Below are positions 1 to 8,924 of a DNA stretch of 64,000 nucleotides, piece by piece. Source of the stretch: Alphaproteobacteria bacterium (GTDB lineage Bacteria; Pseudomonadota; Alphaproteobacteria; UBA8366; GCA-2717185); the NCBI GenBank assembly GCA_040905865.1, contig JBBDQU010000074.1, forward strand, positions 124,001 to 188,000, written 5' to 3'. The translations under genes were made by a program, and so were the position numbers. Numbering within the stretch: position 1 is the first letter of the stretch; each line of letters opens with the position of its first letter. Under the pieces are notes generated by a model. It had not been told where the DNA came from. It worked only from the letters and a program-made list of their open reading frames with translations, and searched no databases.

Positions 1-2089
1 CATTGGCCACGGCCCCGCCGACGAACGGATTGCCGATCTCTCCCAGCCCGGTGGGCCTGGTATCCCTTTCCAGGAAATCCACATGGATTTCTTCGGGCGC
101 CTCGGACATGCGCAACACTTCGTAATCGTGGAAATTCGACTGTTCCACCGCGCCGTCCCGGATCGTCGCCCGTTCCTTCAGCACACTGGACAGGCCGTAG
201 ATCACGCCGCTTTCGACATTGGCCCGCGCCATGTCCGGCTGCACCACGATGCCGCCATCGACCGCGACCCAGACCTTGTGCACCCGGATTTTACCGGAAT
301 GGCGGTCGAGCGATATCTCCACCACGCCCGCCCCCAACGATCCGGACCGTTCCGATACCGACAGGCCCAGCGCGCGCCCTTCCGGGCGTTTCTCGCCCCA
401 GCGCGACATCGCCTCAACCCGGTCGAAGACGTCTTTCGCCCTCGGTGTCAGCGCCAGGCGCTCGCGGCGGAACGCCAGCGGGTCCTGTCCTTCCGCCGCC
501 GCCATTTCGTCGACCATGCTTTCGATGGCGAACATATTGAACGGATGCGCCACCGCCCGCCAGTGCTTCAACCGGATACCATGCGAGGCGCCGCGCAGTT
601 CAAGGTCGAGATTGGGGATGCCGTAATAGCGCTCGATCTTTATGCCGGAGGTGATCAGCCCGCCGCCATCGCCGATGACGCATTGCCGCCATGCCGAGAC
701 CCTGCCGTCGGTGTCGAGCGCCGTTTCGACACATTGCAGCGTCTGTGGGCGGAACATGCCGTAGGCGATATCCTCCTCGCGTGTCCAGATCATCTTCACC
801 GGCTTACCGGTGGCGCGGGACACCAGCGCCGCCTCAATGGTGTAGTCTGGCGCCGAGCGCCGCCCGAAGGCGCCCCCCATATACTGCTGGTGGTGGATGA
901 CCTGGTCGAAACCGAGCCCCAGCGCCGATGCGATGGCTGCCCGCGACGAACCCGGCGCCTGAGTCCCTTCCCAGATTTCCACCGTGTTCGCCGCCGCGTC
1001 GTAGCGGGCGACGGCATTCAGCGGCTCCATCTGCGCGTGGTAGCCGTAATCGCTGCGGTATTCCGCGCGGAACACCTTTGCCGCTCCCGCAAAAGCCGCA
1101 GGGGCATCGCCGGTACGGTTGACCGGCGATCCCTGCGCCGGGTCCTTGGCCATATCGGCATAGGTCTCGAACAGCGCGGTTTCGGAATCGTAGCCACGCG
1201 CGGCCGAGTCATCGCCCCACTCGACATTGAGGGCATCACGGGCGGCGATCACATGCTCGAATGTATCCGCAACGACCGCGACGCCGCGATCCAGCTTCAC
1301 GATATCCGACACCCCGTTCATCGCGCGGATTTCCGCTTCGTTCCAGCGCAACGGCGTCGCCAGTTGAACCGGCGAATGGACCGTACTGGCATAGACCATG
1401 CCCGGCACCTGCACATCGATGGAATACTGCGCGGTACCGTCCACCTTGGCCGGGATATCCGCGCGGGGTACCGGATGCCCGATGAGTCGGAAAGCGGTTT
1501 TCGGTTTCAGGTCGTCCATTGTAACCGCCGGCATGCGTGCCGGGATACTGGCCAGGGACGCGATCTCGCCATAGCCGAGCAGCCGCCCCGAAGCCGCATG
1601 AACGACCGTATTCGGTTCGGTTGTCAGTGAACCGGCATCGACTCCCCAATGTGTTGCCGCCGCGTTCAGCAGCACCTTGCGCACCTGCGCCCCCGCCAGG
1701 CGCATCTGGTCGAAATACATCATGACGGCGCGGCTGCCATAAATTCCCATACTCTTGCGGCCCGTGCCATAGCCGTAGATCCGGGGGTCGGCCGGCGCCA
1801 TTTCGAGTGTCACGGTCGACCAGTCGACGTCCATTTCCTCGGCCAGCGCGACAGGTACGCCCGTCATCGAACCCTGCCCCATTTCCGCCGCCGGGGTCAC
1901 GATGGTGATGCGGCCGTCGGCGGCGATTCGCACCCAGGCACCAATGGCCTGCCCGGCTGTACTGCCTTGCGCTTCCGGCAGCAGCACGAAGCCGTTCGCG
2001 CCCATCACGACGGCAAAGGAGAAACCCGCCGTACCGCCCAGGAATCCGCGCCGCGAAATGCCGGCATGCTTGCGTTCGATCGTATCCAT
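1..2089 (-). CDS. Molybdopterin-binding large subunit, isoquinoline 1-oxidoreductase beta (IorB)-like, 3' end cut off
   Basis: The minus-strand frame starts with ATG at 2089-2087 and stays open to the window edge, giving at least 696 residues; the C-terminus lies outside. The N-terminus has a twin-arginine-like stretch (SRRGFLGGTAGF, about residues 13-24) followed by hydrophobic residues, which suggests export or membrane delivery. Downstream come the repeated xanthine-oxidase-family Mo-cofactor segments, including EMGQGSMTGVPVALAEEMD near residue 75 and GGAFGRRS near residue 400. The ATG follows the stop of the upstream 2Fe-2S subunit by 3 nt, so the two are cotranscribed. The family hydroxylates N-heterocycles or aldehydes with water-derived oxygen; the actual substrate cannot be read. 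No FAD subunit gene is visible here, as expected for IorAB-type enzymes that pass electrons to a cytochrome. Family assignment is firm; substrate is unknown. Confidence 0.88.
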   Translation of the reverse strand, partial: MDTIERKHAGISRRGFLGGTAGFSFAVVMGANGFVLLPEAQGSTAGQAIGAWVRIAADGRITIVTPAAEMGQGSMTGVPVALAEEMDVDWSTVTLEMAPADPRIYGYGTGRKSMGIYGSRAVMMYFDQMRLAGAQVRKVLLNAAATHWGVDAGSLTTEPNTVVHAASGRLLGYGEIASLASIPARMPAVTMDDLKPKTAFRLIGHPVPRADIPAKVDGTAQYSIDVQVPGMVYASTVHSPVQLATPLRWNEAEIRAMNGVSDIVKLDRGVAVVADTFEHVIAARDALNVEWGDDSAARGYDSETALFETYADMAKDPAQGSPVNRTGDAPAAFAGAAKVFRAEYRSDYGYHAQMEPLNAVARYDAAANTVEIWEGTQAPGSSRAAIASALGLGFDQVIHHQQYMGGAFGRRSAPDYTIEAALVSRATGKPVKMIWTREEDIAYGMFRPQTLQCVETALDTDGRVSAWRQCVIGDGGGLITSGIKIERYYGIPNLDLELRGASHGIRLKHWRAVAHPFNMFAIESMVDEMAAAEGQDPLAFRRERLALTPRAKDVFDRVEAMSRWGEKRPEGRALGLSVSERSGSLGAGVVEISLDRHSGKIRVHKVWVAVDGGIVVQPDMARANVESGVIYGLSSVLKERATIRDGAVEQSNFHDYEVLRMSEAPEEIHVDFLERDTRPTGLGEIGNPFVGGAVAN

Positions 2090-2092
2090 GGC

Positions 2093-2545
2093 CTAACCCT
2101 CCCGCGCCGCGCGCTGGATGGCGGCGATAATCCGCGTATAGGTGCCGCAACGGCATATATTGCCGTTCATATGCGTGACGATTTCGTCCCGTGTGGGGTT
2201 GCCGTTGGCGGCCAGCAACTCGGCCGCCTTCATGATCTGGCCCGACTGGCAATAGCCGCATTGCGGCACCTGCTCGGCGACCCATGCCTTCTGTAGCGGG
2301 TGTTCCGACCGGGGCGAGAGACCCTCGATTGTGGTTACCGACGCCCCTTCGACATCGGACAGCACTGTCAGGCACGACCGAACCGCCCGGCCGTCCACAT
2401 GCACCGTGCAGGCCCCGCAAAGGCCGGCGCCGCAGCCGAACTTCGTACCCGTCAATTTAAGGTGTTCCCGCACTGCCCAGAGCAGCGGAGTTTCGGGTTC
2501 GGCGTCTACCGACACCCGTACACCGTTCACGCTGAATGCTGTCAT
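2093..2545 (-). CDS. (2Fe-2S)-binding small subunit of Mo hydroxylase (IorA-like)
   Basis: This 150-residue protein carries both iron-sulfur signatures of aldehyde-oxidase small subunits. The plant-ferredoxin-like cluster has C38, C43, C46 and C58. The second cluster has C96 and C99 (CGYCQSGQ) plus C131 and C133 (CRCG). It shuttles electrons from the Mo centre of the large subunit encoded 3 nt downstream. The start is ATG at 2545, preceded by AAGGAGG 11 nt upstream, a strong but slightly long Shine-Dalgarno arrangement. Length is normal for the family (about 150-165 residues). It is the first gene of a minus-strand operon, with AT-rich promoter-like sequence just upstream. Confidence 0.93.
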   Translation of the reverse strand: MTAFSVNGVRVSVDAEPETPLLWAVREHLKLTGTKFGCGAGLCGACTVHVDGRAVRSCLTVLSDVEGASVTTIEGLSPRSEHPLQKAWVAEQVPQCGYCQSGQIMKAAELLAANGNPTRDEIVTHMNGNICRCGTYTRIIAAIQRAAREG

Positions 2546-2576
2546 GGTTTCCGAATCCTCCTTGCCCGTCGTCAGG

Positions 2577-2601
2577 ATTATAGGTTTTGCAGGGAATTAT
2601 A
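2577..2601 (-). promoter_or_regulatory. Two candidate -10 boxes upstream of the iorA-like gene
   Basis: On the minus strand two perfect TATAAT hexamers lie at 2601-2596 and 2582-2577, in otherwise GC-rich DNA 30-60 nt upstream of the ATG at 2545. No -35 hexamer sits at ideal spacing: a TTGAGA lies 20 nt before the upstream box. They are plausible promoter elements for the Mo-hydroxylase pair. The assignment is by consensus only. Confidence 0.35.
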
Positions 2602-2717
2602 GTGTTCCGCACCGGTATGATTCTCAACCTTCATGTAACCGCCCGCCGCTCACGATATTGCGAGATACGCAGTGTCTGTTTACGCTTGCGCCAAACAGCC
2701 ATACCGGGGGGACAAAC

Positions 2718-4109
2718 ATGGCATCGATGAGCAGAACGCTGGCCGCGTGGGTTGCCGGACTAACCTATGACGACCTTTCGGCAGATGTCGTCGACCGCGC
2801 CCGGGGCGTCACCCTGCAGGCGCTGACCTCGGCGCTGGTCGGCGAACAGTTCCCGGATTCACGGGATGCGCTCGCGATGATGCGCGAAGAAGAGGAAGGC
2901 GGCGGCGGGGCCTGTACGACGCTTGGCAGCGGGGTGAAGCTGACCCGGGCCGGGGCGGCGCTGGTCAATGCGGAAACCATCTTTGCCGGCGGCAAGTGGG
3001 ACACATTCCGCATGCTGACCCATCCGGGCTGCGCGATCATCCCCGCGGCGCTGGTCGCGGCCGAAATCGCCGATGCCACCGGCAAGGACTTCATCACCGG
3101 CGTGGCGGCGGGATACGAGGTGATGGAACGCATGGCGGCCGACTTCATTCCGACCATCATGTCGCGCGGGTTCCATTCCGGTCCGGTCTTCGGCATCTTC
3201 GGCGCGGCGGTCGCACTGGCGAAAATCACCGGCCTGAATGCGGACCAGACCCATGCCGCCATCGCGCAATGCGTGAACCTGGCCAGCGGCAATCTGGAAG
3301 GCGCGCGCAGCGGCGGCAAGGCGCTGCGCGAAGGCGGCGCGGTCCGCAATGCGATGCTTGCCGTCGCGATGGCGCGGCACGGCGCCGCCGGCGGGGAAAC
3401 GGCGCTGGAGGGCAAGGCCGGATTCTACCATGCCTATATCGGCAATAACCGCGGCGACTTGCGTTACAGCTTCACCGCCGACAACCGCGCCGACATGGAC
3501 AGGATCACCGCCAATCTGGGCAAGGACTGGATGTTTCTGGAGACCCTGTACCGCATCTATTCGACCGCCGGATACAATATCGCCCATGTCGACGTGACCG
3601 CCGCGCTCTGCGCCGAGCACGGCATCAAGTACGACGACGTGGAACGCATCCACACCGTGGTGAACTGGCTCGAAACCGAATATCCCAGCCCGGCCTTCCC
3701 GTCGCGCAGCGGGCTGCCGGCCATCGACAACCCCCACTACTACGCCGCCTATGCGGTGGTGACCGGCGGGTTTCCGCTGGACAAGTTCGTGCAGCGCAAG
3801 ACCGGCGAGGCGGATCCTGCAGCGGTGCTGGAACTCATGCAGCGGGTGACGATCACACCGTCGCATCGCCACCCGCTGTTTGCGCCGTCGGTGACGATTC
3901 ACCTGAAGGACGGCCGCAGCGTGACCAAAGATGGGACAGGGCGCGAGTTCATCTTCGATTTCGAGGGCTTGGTCGCCCGCATCGGCGGCATCGCGCCCAG
4001 CCTGCCGATCCCGGCAACGCAATACGAGGCGCTGACGCAGGCCTGCCGAACGCTGGAAACGCTGGACCGGGCCGACAGCCTGATTCCCCTGACGCTCATT
4101 TCGAAATAG
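2718..4109 (+). CDS. MmgE/PrpD family protein (2-methylcitrate dehydratase-like)
   Basis: The 463-residue product matches the MmgE/PrpD fold family by length and by its all-helical N-terminal half with conserved segments such as GYEVMERMAADF, FHSGPVFGIFGAA and the following small-domain pattern. Family members include 2-methylcitrate dehydratase (propionate catabolism), cis-aconitate decarboxylase and several enzymes of unknown substrate. No prpB or prpC neighbour is present, so a methylcitrate role is not supported here. I chose ATG 2718, which follows a GGGGGG run 6 nt upstream. The frame is open further upstream but antisense to iorA and lacks coding character. The gene is divergent from the Mo-hydroxylase pair and ends 4 nt from the convergent MFS gene. 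Confidence 0.85.
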   Translation: MASMSRTLAAWVAGLTYDDLSADVVDRARGVTLQALTSALVGEQFPDSRDALAMMREEEEGGGGACTTLGSGVKLTRAGAALVNAETIFAGGKWDTFRMLTHPGCAIIPAALVAAEIADATGKDFITGVAAGYEVMERMAADFIPTIMSRGFHSGPVFGIFGAAVALAKITGLNADQTHAAIAQCVNLASGNLEGARSGGKALREGGAVRNAMLAVAMARHGAAGGETALEGKAGFYHAYIGNNRGDLRYSFTADNRADMDRITANLGKDWMFLETLYRIYSTAGYNIAHVDVTAALCAEHGIKYDDVERIHTVVNWLETEYPSPAFPSRSGLPAIDNPHYYAAYAVVTGGFPLDKFVQRKTGEADPAAVLELMQRVTITPSHRHPLFAPSVTIHLKDGRSVTKDGTGREFIFDFEGLVARIGGIAPSLPIPATQYEALTQACRTLETLDRADSLIPLTLISK

Positions 4110-4113
4110 GGCG

Positions 4114-5307
4114 TCAGACGGCGACCGGTGTTCCTCCGCGCCGCCGGAACGCCAGCCAGAGGGCCGCCAGGAAAGAAATGAACAGCAGCGGCATCGCGCC
4201 GATATTGACCCACTCCCAACCGAAATAATGCATCAGCCAGCCGGAGGATAGTGAACCGCCGGCCACGACCGTGAAGATGATGAAATTGTTCGCCGCCTGG
4301 GTCTTGGCCCGCTCCGACGGGGTATAGACCTCCGTCAGCAGGTTGGTGCCGGCGGTAAAGGCGTAATTCCAGCCCAGCCCCAGCAGCGCCATGGCGAGCC
4401 AGAAATCGAACACTTCGGTACCGGACAGAGCGACAACGACACTGCCCGTCTGGATCGCAATGCCGATACAGATCATCGTCACCGCGCCGAACCTGTTGAT
4501 CAGCGATCCTGTGAAGAATCCCGGCGCGTACATGAAGAAAATATGCCATTCGATGACCAGCGCCGTATCCGCGAATATATGCTCCGCGTGCAACATCGCC
4601 AGCGGTGTCGATGTCATCAGCAGGTTCATCACCGCCTGCGCCACCACGGCGCACAGCGTTGCGACGATAAACACCGGCTGGCGCATGATCTCCCGGATCG
4701 GGCGGCCCGGCGCCTTCGCCTCCTCCGGCGACAGTTTGGGGATGTCGACCGCCATGACGACAATTCCGCTCAGCACCGTGACACCGACCATGAACATATA
4801 GGAGGCAAAAAACTCGATGCCGTCGACCATGTACTGGCCGAGTTTGGCCATTTCAGGTCCGACAAAGGCCGCAACCAGCCCACCGGTCAGGACGAGCGAT
4901 ATGGCCTTGCTTTTGAACGCCGGCGCGGCGACGTCCGCCGCGGCGAAGCGATACAGATGGGCGAAGCCGGAAAAAAAGCCGAACAGCAGCGCCCCGGCGC
5001 AAAAGGTCAGGAAATCCTGGATATACAATCCGTACAGACAGGCCAGCCCGCCCAGCACGCCGATCAGCGACCCTGCCGCGAACCCCGGTCCGCGCCCGAT
5101 CCGCCGCATCAGCATCGCCGCCGGAATGGTCGCAGCGGCCGTACCGACAATGGCCAGCGTGATCGGTACCGTGGAAAGCGCCTTGTTGTCGGCAATTTCA
5201 TAAGCGATCAGGGGGCTGGTGGCGACCAGCAGCGAGCGGCCCGAATTGTACAGCATCTGGCAGGTTGCCAGAACGGCGACATTTCGCCAGTCGCGGTGTT
5301 GGCTCAT
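4114..5307 (-). CDS. MFS transporter
   Basis: This 397-residue polytopic inner-membrane protein has about 12 hydrophobic segments. Its layout is typical of the major facilitator superfamily: an N-terminal cytoplasmic stretch, a basic loop after TM2 (MLMRRIGRGPG) and a long mid loop with acidic and proline residues (KLSPEEAKAPGRPIREIM). The substrate cannot be inferred. ATG 5307 is preferred because AGAGGCGG precedes it; an upstream in-frame ATG at 5352 would add a basic 15-residue leader. It lies 76 nt downstream of the locus A transglutaminase on the same strand, at the place where an Anbu peptidase gene is often found in related operons. Whether it belongs to that operon is unproven. Confidence 0.87.
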   Translation of the reverse strand: MSQHRDWRNVAVLATCQMLYNSGRSLLVATSPLIAYEIADNKALSTVPITLAIVGTAAATIPAAMLMRRIGRGPGFAAGSLIGVLGGLACLYGLYIQDFLTFCAGALLFGFFSGFAHLYRFAAADVAAPAFKSKAISLVLTGGLVAAFVGPEMAKLGQYMVDGIEFFASYMFMVGVTVLSGIVVMAVDIPKLSPEEAKAPGRPIREIMRQPVFIVATLCAVVAQAVMNLLMTSTPLAMLHAEHIFADTALVIEWHIFFMYAPGFFTGSLINRFGAVTMICIGIAIQTGSVVVALSGTEVFDFWLAMALLGLGWNYAFTAGTNLLTEVYTPSERAKTQAANNFIIFTVVAGGSLSSGWLMHYFGWEWVNIGAMPLLFISFLAALWLAFRRRGGTPVAV

Positions 5308-5383
5308 GTTTTTCCGCCTCTTCCGCAGGCTGGTTACCGGAGCGAGCCGCACGGCGACTGCCGCACGACAGAAACGATACTCT

Positions 5384-6262
5384 TTACTGCCCCGCCGTGA
5401 CGCGGACGTCCACTTCCATGTTCAGGAAATCGGTCTGGGTACCGTCAAACGTGCCCTGCACCGGGACAGCCTGGCCCGGTTCGCGGACGACAGCTACCGG
5501 GATAAGATTGGCCCCACCGATGATGCCGTTTGTGGGGTCAAATTCCTGCCAACCCGCACCGGGCAGATAGACCTGCATCCAGGCATGGGTCGCCCCCGCG
5601 CCGACCATGGCATTCCCTGCGCCATCCAGCGAAGGGTCGTACAGATAACCGCTGACGAAACGGGCGGCGAGCCCGACGGAACGCACCGCCTCCATCATGA
5701 ACAGCGCGAAATCGCGACAGCTGCCGCTGCCGAGTTCAAGCGTTTGCGCCGGAGTCCGCGTGCCCGGATCGTCACGCGCTTCGTACTGGAAGGTATCCTT
5801 GATGCCTTCGGTGACGCCTATCAGAAACTCCTGGGTATCGGTCAGGCCGGTCGGCTTGAGGAACCTGCTGGTCCACTCGGTGATCCCGTGTTCCTGTTCG
5901 GGATACTGCCGTTCAATCGTGCGGCCCAGATCGGGAATTTCCGACGCCGGATAGCTGAACGGCAGGGTCTGCGCAAAGGGCTCGATCTTGAAATCGATAT
6001 TGGCGGCCGGATAGCGCTCAATCACGATCACGCTTTTAAAGGACAGCATGTCGCTTGGCGAACCGGGGCGAACCACGGTCACGGAATTGCTGAATACATC
6101 GTGATACCACCTGACCTCGCCCGGTGGTGAAATGGTCAGGCTGGCATCGATCAGGCGCAGGTCATGGCTGTCCCGCGGACGGAACATAAGCCGGTGATCG
6201 CCGAACGCGACCCGGCGCGCGTAATGATATGTTGTCCTGTGATCGACGGTCAGCCTCTGCAT
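5384..6262 (-). CDS. Transglutaminase-like cysteine peptidase-fold protein (locus A)
   Basis: The 292-residue protein has the bacterial transglutaminase-like N-terminal domain (about residues 1-80) followed by the papain-like transglutaminase core. The triad is intact: C182 (GSGSCRDFA), H226 (ATHAWMQVYLPG) and D242 (EFDPTNG). No signal peptide or membrane segment is seen, so it is probably cytoplasmic. It is the last gene of a set with an alpha-E protein (63 nt upstream) and a circularly permuted ATP-grasp protein. Comparative genomics (the amidoligase survey of Iyer and colleagues) links this trio to formation or trimming of peptide-like amide bonds, but the product is not known to me. It is paralogous to the proteins at 23502-24377 and 26959-30264. 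Confidence 0.9.
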   Translation of the reverse strand: MQRLTVDHRTTYHYARRVAFGDHRLMFRPRDSHDLRLIDASLTISPPGEVRWYHDVFSNSVTVVRPGSPSDMLSFKSVIVIERYPAANIDFKIEPFAQTLPFSYPASEIPDLGRTIERQYPEQEHGITEWTSRFLKPTGLTDTQEFLIGVTEGIKDTFQYEARDDPGTRTPAQTLELGSGSCRDFALFMMEAVRSVGLAARFVSGYLYDPSLDGAGNAMVGAGATHAWMQVYLPGAGWQEFDPTNGIIGGANLIPVAVVREPGQAVPVQGTFDGTQTDFLNMEVDVRVTAGQ

Positions 6263-6325
6263 CAGGATTTTTCCTGGGCATACGGTGGGTAGCGAGAACT
6301 CTTTAACAGCGGAATGTTAAAGATA

Positions 6326-7282
6326 TTACCCGAAATATGCATCGTCGATCGCGCTGGTGAGAATGCCCACCTTCAACTGCAACATGTCCAGATAGTCATG
6401 CAGGCCAGCGGCGTCCATTCCCGCTACGGTACCGCTATCGAGAAGCGCCCGGGCGTCGGCAAGGGCGGCGCGAATTTCCACATTCCGCCGCAAGCGATGG
6501 GTCTTCGATAAATCGCCGACCAGCGACTCCACCATGCCCAGTGAAAATGCAACCGACCGCGAAAACCGGTTGTCGAACAGCAGGAACGAAACGACATCTT
6601 CCGCCGTCATCCCCGCCGGATGAACCTGCCGGAAGGCGTGGAATCCGGCGAGCGACCGCAGCAGGGTATTGACCTCAATCAGATCGAGCTGCCGCGCCGC
6701 ATCGGCTTCGCCATCCCCGACATCGGCGCGGATCAGCATATGGCGGCGCATATCGACCAGCCGGGTCGTCTGGTCCGCGCGCTCCAGATACTTGCCTATA
6801 TGGTAGAACGTCCAGCCCTGGTTGCGGAAAAAGGTGCCTTCCGTAATTCCGGTGTGCGTCTGGCAGCCTTCCTTGATTTCGCGGCACAACTCCGAAAGGT
6901 TTCGCAGGTCGGCGGCCTTGACGTTGCGGATCCGGCTGTAGAACGTATTGATCTGGCGCCACATTTCCGTACTGATCAGGTGGCGCAGCGACCGGGCGTT
7001 TTCCCGGGCAAAATGCAGGCATGAAACGATCGAGTTCGGATTCCTGCGGTCGGTGATGTAAAAGGCAATGACGGCGCTCTCGTTCGCCTCCTCATGCCGC
7101 TCGAGATACGCCTCCTCATCGTGATGCAGCCGCAGGATGCGGCTCCAGTCGTTGTCGCCGGCGCGCCCGCGATTATAGGTTTCGTTGACGTCCAGGATAC
7201 GCGCAAGGTTTTCGATCCGCTCCATATACCGGGCGAGCCAGAAAATGTTTTCCGCAAACCGTGTGAGAAGACTGCTATCCAA
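6326..7282 (-). CDS. Alpha-E domain-containing protein (locus A)
   Basis: The 318-residue, largely helical protein begins with the hallmark LLTRFAENIFWLARYMERIE, in which the WLxRYxER motif typifies the alpha-E family. Further conserved-looking segments include YHIGKYLERADQTTRLVDMR near the middle and the C-terminal SLSRAVAF-type patch (FSRSVAFSLGMVE). Alpha-E proteins occur next to circularly permuted ATP-grasp enzymes and transglutaminases. They are thought to be partners or substrate-binding subunits, without proven chemistry. Its ATG overlaps the ATP-grasp gene stop by 8 nt, indicating translational coupling. In locus B the same domain is fused to the ATP-grasp protein. Confidence 0.92.
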   Translation of the reverse strand: MDSSLLTRFAENIFWLARYMERIENLARILDVNETYNRGRAGDNDWSRILRLHHDEEAYLERHEEANESAVIAFYITDRRNPNSIVSCLHFARENARSLRHLISTEMWRQINTFYSRIRNVKAADLRNLSELCREIKEGCQTHTGITEGTFFRNQGWTFYHIGKYLERADQTTRLVDMRRHMLIRADVGDGEADAARQLDLIEVNTLLRSLAGFHAFRQVHPAGMTAEDVVSFLLFDNRFSRSVAFSLGMVESLVGDLSKTHRLRRNVEIRAALADARALLDSGTVAGMDAAGLHDYLDMLQLKVGILTSAIDDAYFG

Positions 7283-8720
7283 GGACCCAGGTATCCTTCG
7301 TTCCGCCGCCCTGTGACGAGTTAACGACCAGCGAGCCGCGTTTCATCGCAACCCGCGTCAATCCGCCGGGCAATACCCAGGTGGAGTCGCCGGTCACCGC
7401 GAACGGGCGCAGGTCAACATGGCGCGGCTCCACCGCGTTCCGGATCAGCGTCGGCGTGACGGACAGATTGATCATGGGCTGGCTGATATAGTTATCCGGC
7501 TTCTTCCGCAAAACGGCGCGCAGTTCGCGAAGCTCCTTTTTGGTGGCGCGCGGTCCGATAACAACGCCATATCCGCCGGATTCGCCAACCGGCTTGGTCA
7601 CCAGTTCCTCCAGACGGTCGAGCGTGTAGGCGAGACCTTCGTCTTCCCGGCAGATATTCGTCTGCACGTTCTGAAGAATCGGATCTTCGTCCAGGTAATA
7701 GCGGATGATGCGCGGCATATAGGCGTAGATGGCCTTGTCGTCGGCAACCCCGGTTCCCACCGCATTGGCGATATTGACATTGCCCTTGCGGTAAGCGCGC
7801 ATCAGGCCCGGTACGCCCAGAACGCTTTCCGGGTTGAAGACCTCCGGGTCAAGAAAGGCATCGTCAATCCGCCGGTAAATGACATGTACGGGAACAAGTC
7901 CGCCGGTCGTCTTCATGAAGACGCGGTCCTTTTCAACCACAAGGTCCTGCCCTTCGACCAGCGGCACGCCCATTTCCCGCGCCAGAAATACATGCTCGAA
8001 ATACGCTGAATTAAACGTACCCGGCGACAACAGGACAATACACGGGTCATTCGGTGCATGTATCGGCGCGACCGCCGCCAGGGCGCCGGCCAGCTGGCTG
8101 CCATAGCCGTCCACCGGACGCAGATCGATGCCGTCGGTAAGATCGGCGAAGGCGCGCAGCATAAGGTGGCGGTTCTCGATGACATAGGAAACGCCCGACG
8201 GCGTCCGGGCGTTATCTTCCAGCACACGGAATTCGCCCGTTTCGTCGCGCACGATATCGGTACCGCAGATATGGACGTATACCCCGCCGGGAACGTCCAG
8301 CCCGACCATTTCCTTGCGATAATTCGCATTGCCGAGGACAAGATCCGCCGGCACGACCTTGTCATTCAGGATTTTTCGGTCGTTATAGATATCGCGCAGG
8401 AAAAGGTTCAAAGCCGCAACGCGCTGCTGTACGCCGGTCTCAATGATTTTCCAGTCTTTTGGCGAAATGACCCTGGGGATGACGTCGAAGGGTAGTATCC
8501 GGTCAATCACGTCCCGGTCGGAATAGACCGTAAATGTTATTCCCAGATCGTACAGTTCCTCGATCGCATCGCGGGACCTCCGCCGCAGCGACGGGATATT
8601 CAATTGCGAAAGGCGCTCACGCACCAGAGCGGTATGTTCCGGAGGCTTTCCGTCGCGACCGAAAAGTTCGCAGAAAAACCCACCCGCATCGTAATTGGCT
8701 AATGCGTTGTCCTGACTCAT
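7275..8720 (-). CDS. Circularly permuted type 2 ATP-grasp protein (locus A)
   Basis: The 481-residue protein is a stand-alone circularly permuted ATP-grasp enzyme. Family motifs visible are LEDNARTPSG (167-176), with acidic and amide residues placed for metal-ATP binding, YRRIDD (282-287), ANAVGTGVADDK (318-329) and the glycine-rich KPVGESGGYG (376-385). ATP-grasp enzymes form acyl-phosphate intermediates and ligate amines, so an amide-forming ligase is the likely activity; the substrate is unknown. I chose ATG 8720 (MSQDNALANYD). An in-frame ATG at 8804 would add 28 unlike residues. A TACAAT box on the minus strand at 8771-8766 fits transcription starting just before 8720. It is the first gene of locus A. 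Confidence 0.9.
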   Translation of the reverse strand: MSQDNALANYDAGGFFCELFGRDGKPPEHTALVRERLSQLNIPSLRRRSRDAIEELYDLGITFTVYSDRDVIDRILPFDVIPRVISPKDWKIIETGVQQRVAALNLFLRDIYNDRKILNDKVVPADLVLGNANYRKEMVGLDVPGGVYVHICGTDIVRDETGEFRVLEDNARTPSGVSYVIENRHLMLRAFADLTDGIDLRPVDGYGSQLAGALAAVAPIHAPNDPCIVLLSPGTFNSAYFEHVFLAREMGVPLVEGQDLVVEKDRVFMKTTGGLVPVHVIYRRIDDAFLDPEVFNPESVLGVPGLMRAYRKGNVNIANAVGTGVADDKAIYAYMPRIIRYYLDEDPILQNVQTNICREDEGLAYTLDRLEELVTKPVGESGGYGVVIGPRATKKELRELRAVLRKKPDNYISQPMINLSVTPTLIRNAVEPRHVDLRPFAVTGDSTWVLPGGLTRVAMKRGSLVVNSSQGGGTKDTWVLG

Positions 8721-8924
8721 GACATCTTTGCGCGGTCTCGCCGCTTGCGGTTCATCATATTCACCATTGTATCCGGTTTGACACGGCACGACACCAGCAA
8801 TCATTCAAAATCGGGTGCCTTCGGCCAGCCGGAGCAATATTGCTGTCGTCAATTAATTTCTGTCTGCTTGGAGGCCTGTTAATTGAATGGGTTCGAATCT
8901 CACGCTACGCCGGCCGAGGCCCGA

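Noticed and set aside
83-1630. A 515-codon plus-strand open frame
   Set aside because: It is antisense to the IorB-like gene, whose product has clear Mo-cofactor motifs. Its own translation is Arg/His-rich without domain pattern, as expected for a shadow in GC-rich DNA.
2331-2717. N-terminal extension of the MmgE/PrpD protein
   Set aside because: The frame is open but antisense to the iorA-like gene; ATG 2718 has a strong ribosome site and matches the family start.
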